This document shows, one piece after another, positions 13,457-19,239 of a stretch of DNA of 19,239 bases. A program made the translations under genes and the position numbers. Each line of letters starts with the position of its first letter. Position 1 is the stretch's first letter. The notes below the pieces were generated by a model, which did not search any database, had not been told where the DNA came from, and saw only the letters and a list, made by a program, of their open reading frames with translations. Source of the stretch: Syntrophales bacterium (lineage in GTDB: Bacteria > Desulfobacterota > Syntrophia > Syntrophales > UBA8958); contig JALNVY010000017.1 in the NCBI GenBank assembly GCA_023231165.1, forward strand, positions 1 to 19,239, given 5' to 3'.

Positions 13457-14598
13457 GGCTTGGCCTTGGTTCCCGGAAGCTGGATTTTGGTTCCTTCACT
13501 CAAGCTGAGGAGCCGGTTCTCCTGTCCCACAATGACCGTATCGCCTGCCTTGAGATCACCACTGACCACGGTTTTTCCGCCTCCCACGCCCAGAATTTGC
13601 ACCTGGCGGACATGGACGACATTATTCACGGCAACTAAGATGAAATTGCCCCGATCGCTTCTGACCAGGGCGTTTTCGGGGACAATGAGTCCCGAAACCG
13701 TTGCCGCGACCAGATCAACCCCGACAGTTGCACCGGAGGGTAGATTGAAGGGTGTGGTGGAGAGAAGAATTTCGATGGAACCGAGCAGGTTTCTGCCCAC
13801 GGCGGGATAGACCCGGGTGACTGCCGCCGCCAAGGTTTGATCACCGCTCCGTAGATAGACCCGGGCGCCGTTTTTTATGCTGCCGATTTCCTCTGCCGGA
13901 AGCTGGACAATGACCCGGTAGGGAGATACCTTTTCGATGGTGAGGATTGGTTTGCCGGGAATGGCCATGTCCCCGGGTTCGTTCCACCGTTTCGTCACGA
14001 CGCCGCTGAAGGGGGCAATTATGTTGGCGTATTCTGTTTGGGTTCGGGCAGCCGAAGCATTACGTTTCAGACCCTTGATGCTCTCCTGTAAGGCGTTCAT
14101 CGTGGCTTGCGATCCTTCGTAAGCCGCCTGGGATCGTTCCAGCGCCTCCTGGGAAATGGCGCCGGCCTGATAGAGCGTTTTATCACGTTCATAGATTGAC
14201 TTCTGTGTTTCATAGGCGCTCTTGGCCCCGGCCAGCCGCTCTTGGGAAGATAAATGTTCTGCTCCGACGGCCCCGGCTTTATCGAGGAGTTCACGACTAT
14301 CGATCGTCGCTACCCTTTCACCTTCCCGTACTCGATCCCCTTCCCGTTTGGCTATCATCAGGATGTTCCCTGAGATTCTTGGGGAAAGATCACTTTTCAT
14401 CAGTGGTTCAACGGCTCCCAGGTAGTGCCTGGTTGCCTCGATCTCCCCGCTTTTCACTTCCGCCGTTTCCACCGCTGATGTGTGGACCTGTGGTTTGGGA
14501 AGGGCGCTGATTTCATGTTTGCGCTTCAATACAAAGAAGACAGCGCCGATGATCACGATGATCACAACGATCGTGAATATTTTAGTCTTTCTTTTCAT
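13453..14598 (-). CDS. RND periplasmic adaptor (membrane fusion protein)
   Basis: This 381-residue protein has an N-terminal membrane anchor (IVVIIVIIGAVFFVL, about 9-24) and no lipobox. The first half of the barrel-sandwich (lipoyl) domain includes LSPRISGNILMIAKREGDRV. A coiled-coil hairpin follows (about 100-180), then the second lipoyl half IIAPFSGVVTKRWNEPGDMA and a beta-barrel with VIVQLPAEEIGSIKNG. A membrane-proximal domain ends in GDTVIVGQENRL. It joins the RND pump to the outer-membrane channel. Four-base ATGA overlaps with the genes on both sides show tight translational coupling in a tolC-like/adaptor/pump operon. Confidence 0.93.
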   Translation of the reverse strand: MKRKTKIFTIVVIIVIIGAVFFVLKRKHEISALPKPQVHTSAVETAEVKSGEIEATRHYLGAVEPLMKSDLSPRISGNILMIAKREGDRVREGERVATIDSRELLDKAGAVGAEHLSSQERLAGAKSAYETQKSIYERDKTLYQAGAISQEALERSQAAYEGSQATMNALQESIKGLKRNASAARTQTEYANIIAPFSGVVTKRWNEPGDMAIPGKPILTIEKVSPYRVIVQLPAEEIGSIKNGARVYLRSGDQTLAAAVTRVYPAVGRNLLGSIEILLSTTPFNLPSGATVGVDLVAATVSGLIVPENALVRSDRGNFILVAVNNVVHVRQVQILGVGGGKTVVSGDLKAGDTVIVGQENRLLSLSEGTKIQLPGTKAKP

Positions 14599-16070
14599 TG
14601 CAGATAGTCCTCCAATGCTCCGGTGGCCTTGCGATAGGCAACGACAGCGGCGTTGTAGTCGAAGAGGGACTGGGAGTAGTTGGCCGCGGCTGTGACATAG
14701 GCAGCCTCGGCTAAAAGCATATCTACTACGGCCCCGGCGCCGCTTTTATAACGAAACTCTTCGATACGGAAAGATTCCTGGGCTTGATCCACCACCTGAC
14801 CGGACGTCAGAACCCTGTTGCGGCTCTCCTTTATAGCGGAAAGGGCGCTTTGAATTTCGAGCCGGAGCTGATTTTCGACGGTCTGGAGATGCTTCTGCGC
14901 CTTGTCCTCCAGGAGTCGTTCCCGGGCGATGTCGGCATACAGGGATTTGTCAAAAAGAAACATATTCAGGTTGACGCCTGCGATCCAGTTTGCCTCGTCG
15001 TAGGCAGGCCTAAATCCGTATTGATCCCCGTAACCGGCAAAGGCCCCCACGGAGGGTAATAGTTTTCCTGTGATGATACTGCGGGTGAGCTTGGCATCCT
15101 CAACAGCCCTCGTTGCCAAGAGGTATTCCGGCCGTTTTTCCTTGGCCCGTTCCATCGCTTTGGCCGTATCAGGGGTGAATTCCTCTGCCCTCAGTTCATC
15201 AGTGAGGGTGAGAGGTTCCGGAGGTCCGTGCATTTGTCTGTTCATGAGATACTGGAGTGTTTCCGACGATACTTCGATGGCCTGATCCAGAGAAAGGAGC
15301 CGCTGTTTCTCATTGGCCAATTGAACGTCCACCTTCAATAGATCAATCTTGGCCACCCGGCCCACTTTGAACAGGAGCTGGGCGTTCTGCAATTGATTAT
15401 CCAGGGCGGTGACGGATGACTGTGATGCCTCCCGGAGCTTCCGTAATTGCAGTATCTTGTTGTAAGTATTGACTACATTGACGATGAGTTCATTCCTCGT
15501 CAATGTAAGATTGTCTTCCTGAATGAGCTTGCGGACCTCGGCGAGCTTGACGCCGTTAATGATCTGACCTCCCTGATAGAGGGGCAGGGTTAGGAGGAAC
15601 TGCCAGGATGCGAATTCGTCGCTAAAATGAGGAGAAATAGTGTTTGATTGTGCGGGTATATAAGGGAACGGGTCCTGTCGCTTCGTATAGTTACTGTCTA
15701 TGGATAATTTCGGGTAGTGCCTTCCCGAAGCGCTTTCGACAAGCTTTCCCCCTGCCTGTACACCAAGGCGGGCCTCGGCAATGAGGGGATTGTCGGTAAG
15801 GGCGTATTTAAGACATGTTTTTAGCGAGAGCGAGACTTGGATGTCTTTATCTTTGGTTGCCGGCGCGTATCCCTTTTGATCGTGATTGTTGCCTTGGCGT
15901 GGGTAGGGTGGGTAAGGAGATGTTTTATTCTGAACCGTTCCGTTCCCGATTTCGGCAGTTGAGCTGGGAACTTTGTCCTGAGCTGTGACTTGTGTAAACG
16001 GAATAGTAAAGGCCGAAACGGCGATAAAGATAATCGAGACAAAAAGGAGCTTTTGAAAAGGGAAAGCCAT
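14595..16070 (-). CDS. TolC-family outer-membrane efflux channel
   Basis: This 491-residue protein has a signal peptide (about 1-30, cleavage after QVTA) and no lipobox cysteine. An unusual polar, proline-rich linker (about 45-75) follows. Two outer-membrane efflux protein repeats come next, beginning LKTCLKYALTDNPLIAEARL and, in the second half, TDELRAEEFTPDTAKAMERA. The long coiled-coil segments typical of the alpha barrel include QLRLEIQSALSAIKESRNRV. The C-terminal AGAVVDMLLAEAAYVTAAANY block is characteristic. It would be the outer-membrane exit duct for the adjacent adaptor and pump. It is the first structural gene of the operon, 70 bases downstream of tetR, with an AAAGAAAGG ribosome site. 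Confidence 0.93.
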   Translation of the reverse strand: MAFPFQKLLFVSIIFIAVSAFTIPFTQVTAQDKVPSSTAEIGNGTVQNKTSPYPPYPRQGNNHDQKGYAPATKDKDIQVSLSLKTCLKYALTDNPLIAEARLGVQAGGKLVESASGRHYPKLSIDSNYTKRQDPFPYIPAQSNTISPHFSDEFASWQFLLTLPLYQGGQIINGVKLAEVRKLIQEDNLTLTRNELIVNVVNTYNKILQLRKLREASQSSVTALDNQLQNAQLLFKVGRVAKIDLLKVDVQLANEKQRLLSLDQAIEVSSETLQYLMNRQMHGPPEPLTLTDELRAEEFTPDTAKAMERAKEKRPEYLLATRAVEDAKLTRSIITGKLLPSVGAFAGYGDQYGFRPAYDEANWIAGVNLNMFLFDKSLYADIARERLLEDKAQKHLQTVENQLRLEIQSALSAIKESRNRVLTSGQVVDQAQESFRIEEFRYKSGAGAVVDMLLAEAAYVTAAANYSQSLFDYNAAVVAYRKATGALEDYLQ

Positions 16071-16113
16071 TTTGAAAACCTTTCTTTAAAACCCCACAGT
16101 CTCAATATGGTCT

Positions 16114-16127
16114 AAAACGTTTACTTT
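16114..16127 (-). promoter_or_regulatory. Partial TetR operator copy between tetR and the tolC-like gene
   Basis: Read on the minus strand, AAAGTAAACGTTTT matches the left and central part of the palindrome upstream of tetR (TAAGTAAATGTTTACTTA). The right arm is degraded. It lies in the 70-base gap before the efflux genes and may be a second, weaker site for the TetR protein. Confidence 0.45.
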
Positions 16128-16140
16128 CTCGATATCCCTT

Positions 16141-16752
16141 TTACCTTGTTGAGGTGATGCATCTCTCGAAATTATCCCAGAGCCGCATGCCTTCATCAAT
16201 TAAACAAAAGGAAAAATCATTCAATGACCACTTCAAAGTGGAAATTTGGATCATGCCGATAAATATTAAGGCCACAGCAGAAGCGTCTGCATCACTATGT
16301 ATGGATCCGTTCGTCTGACCTGCTCTGACGAATGATTCCACTCCCTGAGCATAAGAATTGATGGCGCTTAAGAGTTTCTCCCTGAATTCATGATTGACGA
16401 GATGAATCTCTTCGGAGAAAACCAACCGTGGAATTCCTTCATTTTCTTCAATATAACCAAGATGCATCATAAAGAGGTTTCTCAGCCTTACCAAGGGCTC
16501 ATCAGCGGAGGCATCTTGGATGCGTCTGAGATTTTCAAGAAGCCCTGCACCTACGTTTTCGACTGCCTGCCTCAAAATGTCATCTTTGTTCTTGAAATGA
16601 CGATAGAGGTTTGCTTCCGATATCCCGGCTTTCTTTGCAATAGCAGCTACAGTAAGCCCCTTCACACCCTGACGAGCGATAACATTGAAAGTGGCTTGTG
16701 TTATTTGCTCGCGTCTCACTTCTGTAGCCACCTTGGCGATACCTTTTTTCAT
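16141..16752 (-). CDS. TetR-family repressor of the efflux operon
   Basis: This 203-residue protein has the TetR N-terminal DNA-binding domain. ITQATFNVIARQGVKGLTVA (about 17-36) is followed by the recognition part IAKKAGISEANLYRHFKNKD (about 38-57). The all-helical C-terminal half would bind a ligand and form the dimer; it resembles the AcrR-like ligand domains in size but the ligand is unknown. The gene is co-directional with and 70 bases upstream of the efflux operon, so it probably represses its own transcript and that of the pump. A perfect 18-bp palindrome sits just upstream of its start. The protein also has basic N-terminal residues ahead of helix 1, common in this family. Confidence 0.92.
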   Translation of the reverse strand: MKKGIAKVATEVRREQITQATFNVIARQGVKGLTVAAIAKKAGISEANLYRHFKNKDDILRQAVENVGAGLLENLRRIQDASADEPLVRLRNLFMMHLGYIEENEGIPRLVFSEEIHLVNHEFREKLLSAINSYAQGVESFVRAGQTNGSIHSDADASAVALIFIGMIQISTLKWSLNDFSFCLIDEGMRLWDNFERCITSTR

Positions 16753-16766
16753 ATTTATATCTCACA

Positions 16767-16784
16767 TAAGTAAATGTTTACTTA
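16767..16784. promoter_or_regulatory. Perfect 18-bp palindrome, likely TetR operator
   Basis: TAAGTAAATGTTTACTTA is an exact inverted repeat with no mismatches. It lies 15 bases upstream of the tetR start and just downstream of the predicted -10 box, where bound repressor would block transcription. Its left and central part recurs at 16114-16127. Confidence 0.8.
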
Positions 16785-16785
16785 C

Positions 16786-16812
16786 ATTATGCCAAAAATA
16801 ATATTGTGTCAA
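16786..16812 (-). promoter_or_regulatory. Predicted sigma70 promoter of tetR and the efflux operon
   Basis: On the minus strand a perfect TTGACA (16812-16807) is followed by CATAAT (16791-16786) with a 15-base spacer, or TAATGT with 17. The operator palindrome abuts its downstream edge. The spacing is slightly off ideal for the better -10 match. Confidence 0.6.
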
Positions 16813-17232
16813 GTTTCTTCCCACTCTTTTCCCACCCTAAGGACTGCACTATCTTCGCTTATGATTTAATTTTACGTCAAGTATATCAGTTTATCCCGAT
16901 ATATCGATTGGGGTTTGTTATCTCTGATTGCTGGTCTTATTTACCGGAAATTCCAAAGTATTTTAAGCATTATCATTTGTACTCTCTCATAATTATCAAC
17001 ATCCGACCTTCATTTACTTCAGGAAGTCATCAATCCGCCATAATCCATAGATAACAAGCATGGAAATATACACCTTTTGACCGATTATCATTGATTTGAA
17101 ACCGATGAGGGACAGGATAGCTATTTATATCTGAGGTTGGGATGTTCATGACTGCCGCATATACTGTCATAGGATGTAATGACTTACTGTCCGTCTTTAC
17201 ACCTGTTGTCAAGATAACTCCGTCCAACGACA
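16813..17232. other. Gene-free interval between tetR and the second Ig-repeat leader
   Basis: Divergent intergenic region, AT-rich, with no convincing coding frame. Two open frames on opposite strands lack ribosome sites and recognisable protein features. The promoter for the second Ig-repeat gene probably lies near its right end; a TTGTCA-type box occurs around 17206, but no good -10 is fixed. Confidence 0.5.
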
Positions 17233-17350
17233 TTTTATGCCCGATACGAAATCTCAGTAAGTAGTATTTAGACGACACCCCACACCGGGCGCTTGGATTA
17301 CATCCCATTTTTCCCTCAAAAGATAAACTCAACAAGGAGGATTATAAGTA
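17233..17350 (+). promoter_or_regulatory. Conserved leader of the second Ig-repeat gene (copy 2)
   Basis: This is a 118-base counterpart of the leader at 5261-5380. The first 21 bases (TTTTATGCCCGATACGAAAT plus C) are identical, then come AAGTAGTA, a CGGGC arm, TTGGATT-x-CATCC, TTTTTCCCTCAAAAGA and AAGGAGGA ten bases before the ATG. The first hairpin keeps only GCCCG/CGGGC (17239-17243 with 17286-17290). The middle loop has diverged, with one base deleted, so the conserved blocks appear to be under selection. Confidence 0.6.
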
Positions 17351-19120
17351 ATGGTACACCGTGCACAGAAGGATCTGTTTCTATTCGTACTGTCTGTCCT
17401 GTTGATCTTAGCCTTAACAGGCAGCGCCTGGGCGGCTACGATATCTGGTCCTGCGACGCTTTATGAAGGGGATACTGGTTCGTATACAGCAGGAAATTAC
17501 GGAAGTAACACTTCATGCAAATGGTCATGGAAAATAGCCGTTTCCCCTTACACTACCCTTGATTCGATTACGAAAACAGCAAGTTCAACATATTACAGCA
17601 ATTCATATCGTGATCCGGGAAGCTATTCGTTGCAGATAAGTTGTACAGGTGGGACCACTTCCGCAGGATCAAAGGCGATAACGATTATAGCCATGCCTGC
17701 TCCCACGATCAATGGCCCCACAACGTCTATGACAGGGGCAACAAATCAATATACAGCAGTTCAAAAAACGGTAAGCACTAACTATGTTGAATGGTCAGTT
17801 GATGGTACGGTCATCTCTGCTGGTCCAGCCGCCCCCCTTAGTCATATTTTTTCTACACTGGGTGACCATACCGTCACAGCAAAAGTATATAATGTAAACC
17901 ATACCGATGCTAACGCAACGACCAATATTACGGTAACAGTTGCGCCTCCGGCGCCGACGATCACAATGTCCGGTCCCACAACGAGTTATGCAGGTGAGAC
18001 GAAGCAATACTCAATTATTACCAATGCGACTGATCCTGTAACGATTGCATGGTCGGTCGATGGCACCGTGATTGATGGAGCTGTCGGAACTTCAGTTGAC
18101 ATCCCTTTCACAACGGCAGGCACCCAGAATGTGGCAGTTACCGTCTATCCAACCGGGTATCCCAGTGCGGTCGCAACAAGCACGATTCCGGTAACGGTTT
18201 CTGGATATCCTGCCCCGACGATCACGATGGACGGTTCCACAACAAGTTATGTAGGAGAAACAAAGCAATATACGATGACCTCTACTTCGACCGATCCTCT
18301 GACAATCGCCTGGTCGTTGAACGGAACAGTGATCGAAGGAGCAACCGGAGCCTCAGTTGACATTCCCTTCTCAGCAACGGGCTCCTATGATGTGTCTGTC
18401 ACCGTTTATCCTACAGCTTATCCCAATTCAAAAGCAACAAACACCATTTCGGTTATGGTTTCCCAACATTCCGCCCCGACTCTCACAATGGCCGGCCCCA
18501 CGACGAGTATCGAAGGAGAAACAAAGCAATACACGCTGACTCACGATTCGAGTTTACCTGTGACAATCGAGTGGACGCTTAACGGTGTCGTTATTGATGG
18601 TGCAGTTGGAGAGTCAGTTGACATTCCCTTTACGACGGTTGGCACCCAGACCATAGCTGTTTCTGTGTATCCAACTGCGTATCCCAATGCGGTCGCAACG
18701 AAATCTACTTCGGTGGTGGTTTCCGAATATCCCGCCCCGACGCTCACAATGCGTGGCCCCACGACAAGCATCGTAGGGGAAACGAAGCAATACTCTGTGA
18801 CTCATGATTCGAGTTTACCTGTGACAATCAAGTGGTCGGTCGATGGCGTTGTGATTGATGGTGCGGTCGGTGCATCTGTTGAAATTCCGTTTACGACGAC
18901 AGGAATCTATGATGTGGCAGTAACCGTCTATCCTACAGCGTACCCCAATTCTTACAAGACGGGTTCTATCCCTGTGGTGGTTTCAGAACCTCTTGCCCCT
19001 ACGCTCACGATGAGTGGTTCCACAACAAGCATCGTCGGAGAAACAAAGCAATATACGGTGAGTCACGATTCAAGTTTACCTGTGACAATAGAGTGGTCGA
19101 TTAATGGCGTTACGATGTAA
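17351..19120 (+). CDS. Second Ig-like repeat surface protein, truncated by IS insertion
   Basis: This is a paralogue of the protein at 5381. The signal peptide (LFLFVLSVLLILALTGSAWA) shares the FVLSVLL core. The N-terminal domain again starts with YEGDT and carries two cysteines (TSCKWSW and ISCTGG). Repeats begin at residues 116, 200, 287, 374, 461 and 548, again about 87 residues each with PAPT, ETKQY, VT-x-W, DIPF and PTAYP. The frame ends after 589 residues in mid-repeat (WSINGVTM) at a TAA. That TAA comes from the GTAA end of the adjacent insertion sequence: the codons before it still align with the repeat, and the Ile codon has become ATG. The original gene was therefore longer, probably with PKD domains like its paralogue. 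Whether the truncated form is still secreted is unknown. Confidence 0.85.
   Translation: MVHRAQKDLFLFVLSVLLILALTGSAWAATISGPATLYEGDTGSYTAGNYGSNTSCKWSWKIAVSPYTTLDSITKTASSTYYSNSYRDPGSYSLQISCTGGTTSAGSKAITIIAMPAPTINGPTTSMTGATNQYTAVQKTVSTNYVEWSVDGTVISAGPAAPLSHIFSTLGDHTVTAKVYNVNHTDANATTNITVTVAPPAPTITMSGPTTSYAGETKQYSIITNATDPVTIAWSVDGTVIDGAVGTSVDIPFTTAGTQNVAVTVYPTGYPSAVATSTIPVTVSGYPAPTITMDGSTTSYVGETKQYTMTSTSTDPLTIAWSLNGTVIEGATGASVDIPFSATGSYDVSVTVYPTAYPNSKATNTISVMVSQHSAPTLTMAGPTTSIEGETKQYTLTHDSSLPVTIEWTLNGVVIDGAVGESVDIPFTTVGTQTIAVSVYPTAYPNAVATKSTSVVVSEYPAPTLTMRGPTTSIVGETKQYSVTHDSSLPVTIKWSVDGVVIDGAVGASVEIPFTTTGIYDVAVTVYPTAYPNSYKTGSIPVVVSEPLAPTLTMSGSTTSIVGETKQYTVSHDSSLPVTIEWSINGVTM
17948..19116 (+). repeat. 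Tandem 261-bp repeats coding Ig-like domains (second gene)
   Basis: Units start at 17948, 18209, 18470, 18731 and 18992, an exact 261-base period; the last is cut at 19116. They resemble the units of the first gene at DNA level, giving direct repeats about 12 kb apart in the same orientation. Confidence 0.85.
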
Positions 19121-19239
19121 GCGTCTATTAAACCGCACCTAACTTGAGACGGCGGCCATGATTTTTTTCCGATCCACATATTGGGGCAGTAGATTTCTGT
19201 AATCTTCATCGGTTTGCACCAGCGGCAACTGCTCGAAGA
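19117..19239. mobile_element. End of an IS66-family-like insertion sequence (partial)
   Basis: Homology to the Ig repeat stops at 19116, and the next bases are GTAAGCGTCTATTAAACCGC. IS66-family elements have terminal repeats starting GTAA, often GTAAGCG, and make 8-bp target duplications. A minus-strand transposase-like C-terminus lies 22 bases inside. The other end and the target duplication are outside the window. Confidence 0.7.
19139..19239 (-). CDS. tnpC: C-terminus of IS66-type transposase TnpC (partial)
   Basis: The minus-strand frame enters from the right edge and ends at TAG (19141-19139). The 32 visible residues read FEQLPLVQTDEDYRNLLPQY and then VDRKKIMAAVSS. A leucine-proline-rich ending of the form 'L-x-x-LP-x-x-x-x-x-E-D-x-x-x-LLP' is like the C-terminal domain of IS66 transposases. 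The stop sits close to a GTAAGCG terminus, as expected for the last gene (tnpC) of these elements. The identification is from a short tail plus the IS end. Confidence 0.62.
   Translation of the reverse strand, partial: FEQLPLVQTDEDYRNLLPQYVDRKKIMAAVSS

Noticed and set aside
16806..17054. 82-codon plus-strand open frame starting at GTG
   Set aside because: It starts within the promoter region of tetR, has no ribosome site and no protein-like pattern.
17030..17335. 101-codon minus-strand open frame
   Set aside because: No ribosome site, no recognisable features, and it runs into the conserved leader of the second Ig-repeat gene.

Overview
The window looks like an accessory region of a Gram-negative bacterium. 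Lipoprotein, DsbC-type, TolC-type and OmpA-type envelope proteins are all encoded. The mix of an F-type conjugation operon with a hemerythrin-like and a PAS protein suggests a deltaproteobacterium (Desulfobacterota), but that placement is inference and weak.

Layout. (1) 1-5163, plus strand: part of an F-type type IV secretion (conjugation) operon. It holds the tail of a TraB/VirB10-like protein, a DsbC-like disulfide isomerase, lipoprotein TraV, pilin TraA, ATPase TraC and an OmpA-like peptidoglycan-binding protein. A strong hairpin terminator follows. (2) 5265-8335, plus: a distinctive leader and a secreted 984-residue protein of tandem 86-87-residue Ig-like repeats ending in PKD-like domains, followed by a near-identical copy of the same terminator. 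(3) 8421-8839: AT-rich, no gene seen. (4) 8840-16752, minus: a TetR regulator, a complete tripartite RND efflux system (TolC-like, membrane fusion protein, HAE1-type pump), then a hemerythrin-like protein, a small cupin and a stand-alone PAS protein. (5) 16813-17232: no gene seen. (6) 17233-19120, plus: a second copy of the leader and a paralogous Ig-repeat gene. It is cut off at 19116/19117 by an IS66-like insertion sequence that runs out of the window.

How they fit together. The left block makes and assembles a conjugative pilus: pilin, energising ATPase, outer-membrane lipoprotein, periplasmic disulfide catalyst and possibly a peptidoglycan anchor. The large repeat protein is probably displayed or secreted next to it, perhaps as a mating-contact or adhesion factor (inference). 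The efflux block is a separate TetR-controlled unit with a clear operator palindrome.

The most unusual signal is at the start of the TraC reading frame. Its first ~50 codons, upstream of a strong internal ribosome binding site, read like the PLMP/RRXRR N-terminal domain of IscB-type RNA-guided nucleases. No RuvC or HNH part follows; the frame runs straight into the conjugation ATPase. Next in interest are the duplicated ~120-nt leader before both Ig-repeat genes and the duplicated ~50-bp terminator module around the first one.
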